From the NCBI GenBank assembly GCA_051414805.1, contig CP166702.1, forward strand, positions 2,914,001-2,978,000: a stretch of DNA of 64,000 bases, in the 5' to 3' direction. This document shows, one piece after another, positions 8,424-15,475 of the stretch. Made by a program: the position numbers and the translations under genes. The notes under the pieces are model-generated. The model was not told the DNA's origin and did no database searches. It saw only the letters and a list, made by a program, of their open reading frames with translations. Positions within the stretch are counted from its first letter, which is position 1. Each line of letters opens with the position of its first letter. This DNA is from Xenophilus sp003671765 (GTDB taxonomy: Bacteria > Pseudomonadota > Gammaproteobacteria > Burkholderiales > Burkholderiaceae_C).

Positions 8424-9443
8424 ATGCCGACCCTGGCCCCGTCGCTGCCCCTGTCGCGCTTCAGCCTGTTCCACACCCGGGACGTGGACCAGGCGCGCGA
8501 GCGCGTGGCGCGCATCTTCTGCCCGCACGTGCTCAACACCTGCCAGGCCCGCGACCGGCTCGACGCGCGCCACCACAGTGCACCGCTGGGCGCCGACATC
8601 AGCCTCAACTACGTGCAGTACGGCCCGGCGGTCGACATCGACCCCGGCCACCTCGGCACCTTCTACCTGCTGCAGATCCCGCTGCGCGGCGGTGCCGCCG
8701 TCTGGTGCGGCGGCCGGGAGGTGCTGGCCGACCGCGAGACGGCCTCGCTGCCGTCGCCCACCGAATCGCTGCGCATGCGCTGGGCCGCCGACAGCCCGCA
8801 CCTGATCGTGCGCTTCTCCCAGTCGGCCGTGATGGCGCAGCTCGAGCAACTGGCGCAGCACGAGGTGCATGGCCCGCCCGTCTTCGACCCCGCGGTGCGC
8901 CTGCAGCAGCCCGAGGTGGCGCCGGCCGTCGCCTTCATCCACTGCTTGCGCCAGACGCTCGATGCCGACCCCGGCTTCTCCGGCTCGCCGCTCGCGCGCC
9001 AGGCCGAGAGCTACCTGCTGTCGACCTTCCTGATGCAGCTGCCGCACAGCCACCGCCCCACGCTCGAGGCCTCGGCGCGGCGCGCGCTGATGCCGCGCAC
9101 GGTGCGCCGCGCGCAGGATTTCATGCGGGCCCATGCCGGCACGCCGGGCACCCTGGTCGATCTGTGCAGCCACCTGGGCGTCAGCGCGCGCAGCCTGCAG
9201 CAGGCCTTCCTGCAGGCCACCGGCGAGAGCCCCATGGCCCATTGGCGCGGGCTGCGGCTGGATCTTGTGCGCCAGGCCCTGCGCGAGGCGGCGGGGCAGG
9301 GCGCACCGGCCCCGGTGACGCAGATCGCCCAGCGCTACGGCTTCTTCCACGCGGGCCATTTCGCGGCCCAGTACCAGAGCCGTTTCGGCGAGCGCCCGAT
9401 CGACACCGCGCGTGTCGTCAAGGAGTCAGAGCGGGCCCATTGA
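8424..9443 (+). CDS. AraC family transcriptional regulator, divergent from the monooxygenase operon
   Basis: A 339-aa regulator. The N-terminal half resembles the AraC-binding-like (cupin) domain found in FeaR/AlkS-type activators (DRLDARHHSAPLGAD, then RGGAAVWCGG). Residues about 235-330 form the double helix-turn-helix: LVDLCSHLGVSARSLQQAF in the first, and PVTQIAQRYGFFHAGHFAAQ with FGERPID in the second. Its position, divergent from the SDR-StyA-StyB-DLH operon across a 193-base gap, makes it the likely activator of that operon. It may also read through into the acyl-CoA dehydrogenase gene, which starts 47 bases later. Confidence 0.9.
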   Translation: MPTLAPSLPLSRFSLFHTRDVDQARERVARIFCPHVLNTCQARDRLDARHHSAPLGADISLNYVQYGPAVDIDPGHLGTFYLLQIPLRGGAAVWCGGREVLADRETASLPSPTESLRMRWAADSPHLIVRFSQSAVMAQLEQLAQHEVHGPPVFDPAVRLQQPEVAPAVAFIHCLRQTLDADPGFSGSPLARQAESYLLSTFLMQLPHSHRPTLEASARRALMPRTVRRAQDFMRAHAGTPGTLVDLCSHLGVSARSLQQAFLQATGESPMAHWRGLRLDLVRQALREAAGQGAPAPVTQIAQRYGFFHAGHFAAQYQSRFGERPIDTARVVKESERAH

Positions 9444-9490
9444 TTGGATTACATTGGCCGGCTTGTCCCTCATCGCAGCAAGCCCTGGCC

Positions 9491-11326
9491 ATGTCGCTTC
9501 GTCCCACCCTCGACTTCCTGCTCTACGACTGGCTCGCGGCCGAGACACTGAGTGACCGCGAACGCTTCGCCGACCATTCGCGCGAGACCTTCGACGCCGT
9601 GCTCGACACCTGCGAGCGCATCGCGCGCGAGAAGTACGCGCCCTTCAACCGCCTGGTCGACACGCAGGAGCCGCATTTCGACGGCGAGAAGGTGATCCTG
9701 CCGCAGGCCACGCACGACGCGCACGCGGCCTTCGTCGAGAGCGGCATGATGGCCGCCGCACAGGACTACGACATCGGCGGCATGCAGCTGCCCTACACGG
9801 TGCAGGCCGCGGCCAACGCCTTCTTCGGCCTCGCGTCGGTGAGCATCGGCTCCAACATGCTCACCAGCGGCAACGCCAATCTGCTCATGGTGCACGGCAC
9901 CGAGAAGCAGAAGGAGGTGTTCGCGCTCAACGAGTTCTCCGGTCGCTGGGCCGGCACCATGTGCCTGTCGGAGCCGCAGGCCGGTTCCTCGCTGTCCGAC
10001 GTGGCCACGCGCGCCGTGCCCGACGGCCCCGATTTCGAGAGCGACCCGCTCGGCCCGCGTTACCGCCTCACCGGCAACAAGATGTGGATCTCGTCGGGCG
10101 ACCACGAGCTGACCGAGAACATCGTGCACATCGTGCTGGCCAAGATCCCCGATGCCGAAGGCAGGCTGGTGCCGGGCACCAAGGGCATCTCGCTCTTCAT
10201 CGTCCCCAAGCGCATGGTCGACACCGAAGGTCATCTGACCGGCGAGCGCAACGACGTGGCGCTGGCCGGCCTGAACCACAAGCTGGGCTGGCGCGGCACC
10301 ACCAACACGCTGCTGAACTTCGGCGAAGGCAAGTACCCGGTCGGCGGCAAGGCGGGCGCCGTGGGCTACCTGGTGGGCGAGCCCGGCAAGGGCCTGCACT
10401 GCATGTTCCACATGATGAACGAGGCCCGCATCGGCGTGGGCACCGCCGCCGTCATGCTGGGCCTGGCAGGCTACTACGCCTCGCTGGAATACGCGAAGAA
10501 CCGGCCGCAGGGGCGCTTGCCGCTCAACGCGGCCGGCGGTTCGGTCGCGAAGGACTCCGCCAAGCCGCAGGTGCGCATCATCGAACACGCCGACGTGCGC
10601 CGCATGCTGCTGGCACAGAAGGCGTATTGCGAGGGCGCGCTGGCACTGGAGCTGTACTGCGCCAAGCTGGTGGACGAACAGAAGACCGGCGAGCCGCAGG
10701 CCGCCGACGACGCGCGCCTGCTGCTGGAGGTGCTCACCCCCATCGCCAAGAGCTTCCCCAGCGAGTGGTGCCTCGAAGCGAATTCGCTCGCCATCCAGAT
10801 CCACGGCGGCTATGGCTACACGCGCGACTTCCCGGTGGAGCAGTACTGGCGCGACAACCGCCTCAACATGATCCACGAGGGCACCCACGGCATCCAGGCG
10901 GCCGACCTGCTGGGCCGCAAGGTGCTGATGGAAGGCGGCCGCGGCCTGAAGCTGCTGGGCGACCGCGTCGCCGCCACCATCGGCCGCGCCGCGGCGGTGC
11001 CCGAGCTCGCGCCGCATGCGAAGGCGCTGGGTGCGGCGCTGGAACGCGTGGGCACCGCCACGCGCGCCGCCTGGTCCACCGGCAACCCGGCCGAGGCACT
11101 CGCCAACGCCGTCCCCTACATGCAGGCCTTCGGCCACACGGTCATCGCCTGGATGTGGCTGGACGTGGCGCTGTGCGCCTTGCAGAAGGGCAGCGCCACG
11201 GCCGCCGGCAAAATCGGCGCCATGACCTATTTCTTCCATTACGAGCTGCCGAAGATCGGCGCCTGGCTCAACGTCGTCGAGAGCCGCGACCCGGTGTGCG
11301 CCCAACTGCCGGAGGACGCATTCTGA
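9491..11326 (+). CDS. Acyl-CoA dehydrogenase with extended C-terminal domain
   Basis: A 611-aa FAD-dependent acyl-CoA dehydrogenase, of the long class (about 600 aa) that carries an extra C-terminal helical domain. It begins with the acyl-CoA dehydrogenase N-terminal extension (MSLRPTLDFLLYDWLAAETL). Flavin and substrate signatures are MCLSEPQAGSSLSDV and GNKMWISSGDHELTENIVH; the catalytic-base motif is MIHEGTHGIQAADLLGRK. An open frame extends upstream through the AraC gene, but the ATG at 9491 is the first with family-like N-terminal sequence. It is coupled by an ATGA-type overlap to the small membrane protein downstream. Substrate chain length cannot be told from sequence. Confidence 0.93.
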   Translation: MSLRPTLDFLLYDWLAAETLSDRERFADHSRETFDAVLDTCERIAREKYAPFNRLVDTQEPHFDGEKVILPQATHDAHAAFVESGMMAAAQDYDIGGMQLPYTVQAAANAFFGLASVSIGSNMLTSGNANLLMVHGTEKQKEVFALNEFSGRWAGTMCLSEPQAGSSLSDVATRAVPDGPDFESDPLGPRYRLTGNKMWISSGDHELTENIVHIVLAKIPDAEGRLVPGTKGISLFIVPKRMVDTEGHLTGERNDVALAGLNHKLGWRGTTNTLLNFGEGKYPVGGKAGAVGYLVGEPGKGLHCMFHMMNEARIGVGTAAVMLGLAGYYASLEYAKNRPQGRLPLNAAGGSVAKDSAKPQVRIIEHADVRRMLLAQKAYCEGALALELYCAKLVDEQKTGEPQAADDARLLLEVLTPIAKSFPSEWCLEANSLAIQIHGGYGYTRDFPVEQYWRDNRLNMIHEGTHGIQAADLLGRKVLMEGGRGLKLLGDRVAATIGRAAAVPELAPHAKALGAALERVGTATRAAWSTGNPAEALANAVPYMQAFGHTVIAWMWLDVALCALQKGSATAAGKIGAMTYFFHYELPKIGAWLNVVESRDPVCAQLPEDAF

Positions 11327-11547
11327 TGACCGAGCCCATTCCGGTCCCGACGGCCTCGAAGAAGAAGCGCCACTGGATCGAGAACCTCACCTGGGTGCTG
11401 ATCTACGGCGGCCTGCTGACGATGGTGCTGGGCATCGCCACGGCCCGCAGCGACTCGGCCACGGGCTGGGCCATCGCCGTGCCGGGCGGCGTGGCTGCCG
11501 CCATCGGCGTCGTGCTGATCTACGTGCGTTCGCGCATGAAACCCTGA
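11326..11547 (+). CDS. Small two-helix membrane protein coupled to the acyl-CoA dehydrogenase
   Basis: A 73-aa protein whose ATG overlaps the TGA of the acyl-CoA dehydrogenase gene by one base. A basic N-terminus (TASKKKRHW) is followed by two predicted membrane segments, roughly residues 19-37 (LTWVLIYGGLLTMVLGIATA) and 46-66 (WAIAVPGGVAAAIGVVLIYV), then a basic tail RSRMKP. I do not recognise a named family. Coupled translation suggests it works with the dehydrogenase, perhaps docking it to the membrane or its electron acceptor; that is inference. Confidence 0.72.
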   Translation: MTEPIPVPTASKKKRHWIENLTWVLIYGGLLTMVLGIATARSDSATGWAIAVPGGVAAAIGVVLIYVRSRMKP

Positions 11548-11581
11548 GCCGCATCGCATCCCGCTTGATCAAGGAGACACC

Positions 11582-12379
11582 ATGACCCCACGCACCACCC
11601 AGAAACTCTTCGACCTGAGCGGCAAGGTCGCCCTCGTCACCGGCGGCTCGCGCGGCCTGGGCCTGCAGATGGCCCACGCGCTGGGCGAGGCCGGCGCGAA
11701 GATCATGCTCAGCTCGCGCAAGGCCGACGACCTGGAACAGGCTGCCGCCGAGCTGCAGGCCGCCGGCATCGACGCGCGCTGGATCGCTGCCGACTGCAGC
11801 AAGGAAGAGGACACGCGCCGCCTGGCCGACGAGACGCTGGAGCGCATGGGCGCCATCGACATCCTGGTCAACAACGCCGGCGCGAGCTGGGGCGCCGCGG
11901 CCGAGGAGCACCCCGTGGCCGCGTGGGACAAGGTGATGAACCTCAACGTGCGCGGGTACTTCATCCTCGCGCAGCAGGTGGCCAACCGCTACATGATCCC
12001 GAAGAAGGCCGGGCGCATCATCAACATCGCGTCCATCGCGGGCCTGAACGGCAATCCGCCGGACATGAAGACCCTGGCCTACAACACCTCCAAGACCGCG
12101 GTGATCGGCTTCACCCAGACGCTCGCCGCCGAGTGGGGCAAGTACGGCATCAACGTCAACGCCATCTGCCCGGGGTTCTTCCGCACCAAGATGGCCTCGG
12201 GCCTGATCGACCAGCTCGGCGAAGGCAAGATGGCCGCCGCCGCGCCCCTGCGCCGCCTGGGCGACGAGGAAGACCTCAAGGGCATCACGCTGCTGTACGC
12301 CAGCGACGCCGGCAAGCACATCACCGGCCAGTGGCTGGCGGTGGACGGCGGGGTGAGCGTGGTGCTCGGGGCGGCCTGA
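11582..12379 (+). CDS. SDR family oxidoreductase (3-oxoacyl reductase-like)
   Basis: A 265-aa short-chain dehydrogenase with a textbook set of motifs: TGGSRGLG at 20-27 for the cofactor, NNAG at 97-100, and S151, Y167 and K171 in the catalytic tetrad (NTSK). The R24 and R46 (SSRK) positions favour NADP(H). An AAGGAG site sits 7 bases before the ATG. It lies downstream of an acyl-CoA dehydrogenase and upstream of a thioesterase, which suggests reduction or oxidation of a hydroxyacyl or keto intermediate in the same acyl pathway. Gluconate 5-dehydrogenase-like members have similar sequences, so the substrate is open. Confidence 0.92.
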   Translation: MTPRTTQKLFDLSGKVALVTGGSRGLGLQMAHALGEAGAKIMLSSRKADDLEQAAAELQAAGIDARWIAADCSKEEDTRRLADETLERMGAIDILVNNAGASWGAAAEEHPVAAWDKVMNLNVRGYFILAQQVANRYMIPKKAGRIINIASIAGLNGNPPDMKTLAYNTSKTAVIGFTQTLAAEWGKYGINVNAICPGFFRTKMASGLIDQLGEGKMAAAAPLRRLGDEEDLKGITLLYASDAGKHITGQWLAVDGGVSVVLGAA

Positions 12380-12393
12380 AATCGGACATCCAT

Positions 12394-12493
12394 ACGCGAA
12401 GGACGCGAAGGGTCCGCGAAGGTCGCAAAAGGAATTCATGAATGTTCTCTGATTCCTTTCGCGCTCTTCGCGAGACCTTCGCGCCCTTCGCGG
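12394..12493. repeat. Long inverted repeat built from CGCGAAGG units
   Basis: Two 41-base arms (12394-12434 and 12453-12493) pair at 33 of 41 positions around an 18-base loop. Each arm is itself made of tandem CGCGAAGG-type units. It occupies the gap between the SDR stop and the thioesterase ribosome site (GGAGG at 12496-12500), so the mRNA would carry a large hairpin there. Confidence 0.8.
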
Positions 12494-12513
12494 ACGGAGG
12501 TTGAGGACTTTTC

Positions 12514-12948
12514 ATGAGCATTTCCTTCGGCGTCGAGATCCCCTTCGTCACGCACCTCGGCTTCACCCTGGAGCGTTTCGAGGGCGGTGAGTCGGAGCTG
12601 CACTACACGGCGCAGCCAGAGCACTTGAACAGCTTCTTCGTCACCCACGGCGGGGCCTGCATGACGCTGATGGATGTGACCATGGCCGCGGCGGCGCGCA
12701 GCGTGCAGCCCGAGATGGGCGTGGTCACGATCGAGATGAAGACCAGCTTCATGCAGCCCGCCAAGGGGCCGCTGGTGGGCAAGGGCCGCCTGATGCACCG
12801 CACGGCGACCATGGCCTTCACCGAGGCGACCATCTACGACGCCGAGGGCCGCGCCTGCACGCACGCGACCGGCACCTTCAAGTACGTCAAGCGGCTGCCG
12901 GTTGACGGCAGGACCATTCACGACCTCAAGCCGGTCTCAACCGACTGA
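12514..12948 (+). CDS. PaaI family hotdog thioesterase
   Basis: A 144-aa single hotdog-fold protein of the PaaI/YdiI type, which hydrolyses acyl-CoA or aryl-CoA thioesters. The active-site helix is seen as NSFFVTHGGACMTLMDVTM (about residues 30-48), with the H-G-G and catalytic aspartate D of this family, and the following VTIEMKTSFMQPAKG strand is typical. The ribosome site GGAGGTTGAGG precedes the ATG at 12514. It is placed between an SDR and an MDR-type reductase in what may be an acyl-degradation operon, where it could release free CoA. Confidence 0.9.
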   Translation: MSISFGVEIPFVTHLGFTLERFEGGESELHYTAQPEHLNSFFVTHGGACMTLMDVTMAAAARSVQPEMGVVTIEMKTSFMQPAKGPLVGKGRLMHRTATMAFTEATIYDAEGRACTHATGTFKYVKRLPVDGRTIHDLKPVSTD

Positions 12949-12958
12949 TTTTTTAAGC

Positions 12959-13014
12959 AAATCGGCCTGCAGCGCCCGCCAGCCGGGCGCGAGCAGCTAT
13001 CGAACCATAGCTAT
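12959..13014 (+). repeat. Dispersed two-hairpin palindromic element, copy A
   Basis: AAATCGG leader, then a GC hairpin (GCGCCCGCC around AGCC, GGGCGC) and the AGCAGCTAT sequence ending in a GCTAT...ATAGC pair. It lies between the thioesterase stop and the ribosome site of the next gene. It is one of seven related copies in this window. Confidence 0.85.
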
Positions 13015-13026
13015 CCGGAGTTTTCC

Positions 13027-14043
13027 ATGCCCGCCAACAAGCAGATCCACCTGGCCAGCCGCCCCGAGGGCGAGGCCCAGCTGTCCAACTTCAAGCTCGT
13101 GACCGGCGAGACGCCGCCGCTGGCCGACGGCCAGGTGCTGGTGCGCCACCACTACATGAGCCTGGACCCCTACATGCGCGGCCGCATGAACGAGTCCAAG
13201 AGCTACGCGCAGCCGCAGCCGCTGAACCAGGTCTTCCAGGGCGGCACGGTGGGCGAGGTCGTCGAGAGCAGGAACGAGAAGTACGCCGTGGGTGACAAGG
13301 TGGTCGGTTTCGGCGGCTGGCAGGAATACTCGGTGGTCGACGCCACGCAGCCCGGCGCGCTGCGCAAGGTCGACACCACGCACGTGCCGCTGTCGCACTA
13401 CCTCGGCGCCGTGGGCATGCCCGGCGTCACGGCCTGGTACGGCCTGGTGAAGATCATTGCGCCGAAGGAAGGCGACACCGTCGTCATCACCGCGGCCTCG
13501 GGCGCGGTCGGCAGCGCCTTCGGTGCGCTGGCCATGGCGCGCGGCTGCCGCGTGGTGGGCATTGCCGGGGGCCCAGACAAGTGCAAGTACGTCACCGACG
13601 AGCTCGGCTTCGACGCCTGCATCGACTACCGCCAGCACGCCGACGCCAAGAGCATGAGCGCCGCCCTGAAGGAAGCCTGCCCGAAGGGCATCGACGGCTA
13701 CTTCGAGAACGTCGGCGGGTACATCTTCGACGCCGTGCTCTCGCGCATGAACGCCTTCGGGCGCATCGCCCTGTGCGGCATGATCGCCGGCTACGACGGC
13801 CAGCCGCTGCCGCTGGCGAACCCCTCGCTGATCCTCATCAGCCGGCTGAAGGTCGAAGGCTTCATCGTCAGCGAGCACATGGAAGTCTGGCCCGAGGCGC
13901 TCAAGGAACTGGGCACCCTGGTCGCCACCGGCAAGCTCAAGCCGCGCGAGTCGATCGCCCAGGGCCTCGAGGCCGCGCCCGAGGCCTTCCTGGGCCTGCT
14001 CAAGGGCAGGAACTTCGGCAAGCAGCTGGTCAAGCTGATCTGA
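13027..14043 (+). CDS. NADP-dependent oxidoreductase, zinc-free MDR family (PTGR/CurA-like)
   Basis: A 338-aa medium-chain dehydrogenase/reductase of the leukotriene B4 dehydrogenase (prostaglandin reductase, CurA, YncB) type, which reduces activated C=C bonds of enones. The start region (NKQIHLASRPEGEAQ) and HHYMSLDPYMRGRMN are characteristic. The Rossmann motif AASGAVGSAFGALA lies at about 157-170, and the YFENVGG signature at about 223-229. There are no structural or catalytic zinc cysteines. The ATG follows the palindromic element copy A and a CCGGAG site. It is probably part of the acyl-CoA/thioesterase group, but could equally be a stand-alone detoxification enzyme. Confidence 0.9.
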   Translation: MPANKQIHLASRPEGEAQLSNFKLVTGETPPLADGQVLVRHHYMSLDPYMRGRMNESKSYAQPQPLNQVFQGGTVGEVVESRNEKYAVGDKVVGFGGWQEYSVVDATQPGALRKVDTTHVPLSHYLGAVGMPGVTAWYGLVKIIAPKEGDTVVITAASGAVGSAFGALAMARGCRVVGIAGGPDKCKYVTDELGFDACIDYRQHADAKSMSAALKEACPKGIDGYFENVGGYIFDAVLSRMNAFGRIALCGMIAGYDGQPLPLANPSLILISRLKVEGFIVSEHMEVWPEALKELGTLVATGKLKPRESIAQGLEAAPEAFLGLLKGRNFGKQLVKLI

Positions 14044-14059
14044 TCGCGCGCCGCGCGGC

Positions 14060-14794
14060 TCAGAGCTGCGCGCCCAGCGCGCGGCCGATGCCGTAGGTCG
14101 CGCCCATCGCCAGCAGGCCGCCGGCCACGTTGCGCAGCACGGCCCGCCAGGGCGGTGCACCGCCCAGCCGCGCCGAGGCGAGGCCGGTGCCCACGAGCGC
14201 AAGCACCACGGCGACCACCGTGACGGGCACCGCGGCCGACAGCGGCGCGAGCAGCACCGCCAGCGCGGGCACCAGCGCACCCAGCGAGAAGGCCAGCGCC
14301 GAGGCGGCGGCAGCGCTCCAGGGGTTGGTGTAGCGGCCCAGCTCGATGCCGAGCTCGATCTCGGCATGCGCCGCCAGCGCGTTGTGCCGGGTGAGTTCGA
14401 TCGCGGCCTGGTGCGCCGTGGCGCTGCTCAGCCCCTTGGACTTCAGCAGGTCTTCCAGCTCGCGCAATTCGGGTTCCGGCATCGCGTCGAGCGCGGCGCT
14501 CTCGCTGCGCACTGCCGCCAGCTCGGTGTCGCGCTGTGCACTCACCGACACGTATTCGCCGACCGCCATCGACAGCGCGCCCGCCACCAGACCGGCCACG
14601 CAGGCCGTGAGCAGGGCCTTGAAATCGGGCGTCGCGCCGGCCACACCGACCACCAGGCCCGCGGTGGAGACGATGCCGTCGTTGGCGCCCAGCACGCCGG
14701 CACGCAGCCAGTTCAGGCGGTCGGAACTCACGGCCTGCTCGGCCTGCAGGTCGATGCCCGCCGAGCGCGGGTGGGTGACGACGGGAGGGCTCAT
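14060..14794 (-). CDS. VIT family (VIT1/CCC1-type) membrane protein
   Basis: A 244-aa protein of the vacuolar iron transporter-like family. After a short N-terminal region it has the VIT signature LGANDGIVSTAGLVVGVAGA and a second helix with AGALSMAVGEYVSVSAQ; a charged cytoplasmic loop (residues about 95-155) with a DLLKSKGL segment precedes three C-terminal helices (ALAFSLGALVPALAVLLAP and others). Known relatives move Fe2+ or Mn2+; direction and metal here are unknown. The ATG overlaps the stop of the cytochrome b561 gene (ATGA), so both are co-translated, hinting at a shared redox or iron role. A longer frame upstream lacks family-like sequence and was not used. Confidence 0.88.
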   Translation of the reverse strand: MSPPVVTHPRSAGIDLQAEQAVSSDRLNWLRAGVLGANDGIVSTAGLVVGVAGATPDFKALLTACVAGLVAGALSMAVGEYVSVSAQRDTELAAVRSESAALDAMPEPELRELEDLLKSKGLSSATAHQAAIELTRHNALAAHAEIELGIELGRYTNPWSAAAASALAFSLGALVPALAVLLAPLSAAVPVTVVAVVLALVGTGLASARLGGAPPWRAVLRNVAGGLLAMGATYGIGRALGAQL

Positions 14795-15279
14795 TCGGGC
14801 CGCACCATCCGCAGCAGCACCCGGTCGTGCAGAACATGGTGATGCCACAGGGCCACGATGGCGTGCGCGCCGGCCACCCACAGCAAGGCGTCGGCCGCGA
14901 GTTCGTGCGGGTCGCCCAGTGCCTTCACGCCGCCGAACCAGGCCGCAATGCCCAGGAGCGGCGTCGCCAGCAGCAGGACGTAGAGCAGGCGATGCCCCCA
15001 GACGGCGGCGCGGCCCACCCAGCCGTCGCTCACGGCACGCGGCGTGCCCTGCACGGCGCGCAACGCCAGTCGCAACAGCACCAGTCCCAGCACGACCACC
15101 CCGGTCCAGACGTGGATGTCGGGATTCATGGACGGCGGGCGGCTCGACGCCGCGTCACCCAGGTGCGCGCGCAGGGCCCGCCCCATGCCGTCGCTGTAGA
15201 ACCAGTTGAAGACCACCAGCACGGCGGTCGCCCAGTGCAGCAGGATCTGCAGACCGCTGTAGCCCGTGCGGGTCTTCAT
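14791..15279 (-). CDS. Cytochrome b561 family protein
   Basis: A 162-aa four-helix di-heme membrane cytochrome. Candidate heme ligands are H15 (LLHWAT), H56 (DIHVWTG), H96 (WGHRLLY) and H139 (GAHAIVALWHHH), the spacing expected of the bacterial YodB/CybB-like b561 group that carries electrons between quinol and periplasmic partners or superoxide. The start at MKTRTGYS fits the family; a 78-residue extension upstream is proline- and arginine-rich and unlikely to be translated. It is the first gene of a two-gene unit with the VIT protein and is divergent from the AidB-like gene. Confidence 0.85.
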   Translation of the reverse strand: MKTRTGYSGLQILLHWATAVLVVFNWFYSDGMGRALRAHLGDAASSRPPSMNPDIHVWTGVVVLGLVLLRLALRAVQGTPRAVSDGWVGRAAVWGHRLLYVLLLATPLLGIAAWFGGVKALGDPHELAADALLWVAGAHAIVALWHHHVLHDRVLLRMVRPE

Positions 15280-15475
15280 GCCGGGCGCTGCGTCGAACGC
15301 GTGCGGGGAAGGACGGGAGAGGTGGGCAGGTGCATGGCGCGGGAACTCGTGATCGTGCGGTTTCGGGAAGGGCTGCAGCATCGCCTTCGCCGCTGAAGGT
15401 CCGATGAACGCCCCATGGGTGGGCACGACTCTCGCACAATGGTCATTGGCCCGCCTTGACCGGAGACATGAAACC

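Noticed and set aside
12394..12493. CRISPR-like array
   Set aside because: The CGCGAAGG units have no spacers of constant length; the structure is a single inverted repeat.
13791..14837. Frames opposite the VIT and MDR genes as possible overlapping genes
   Set aside because: Their translations are low-complexity and lack start signals.
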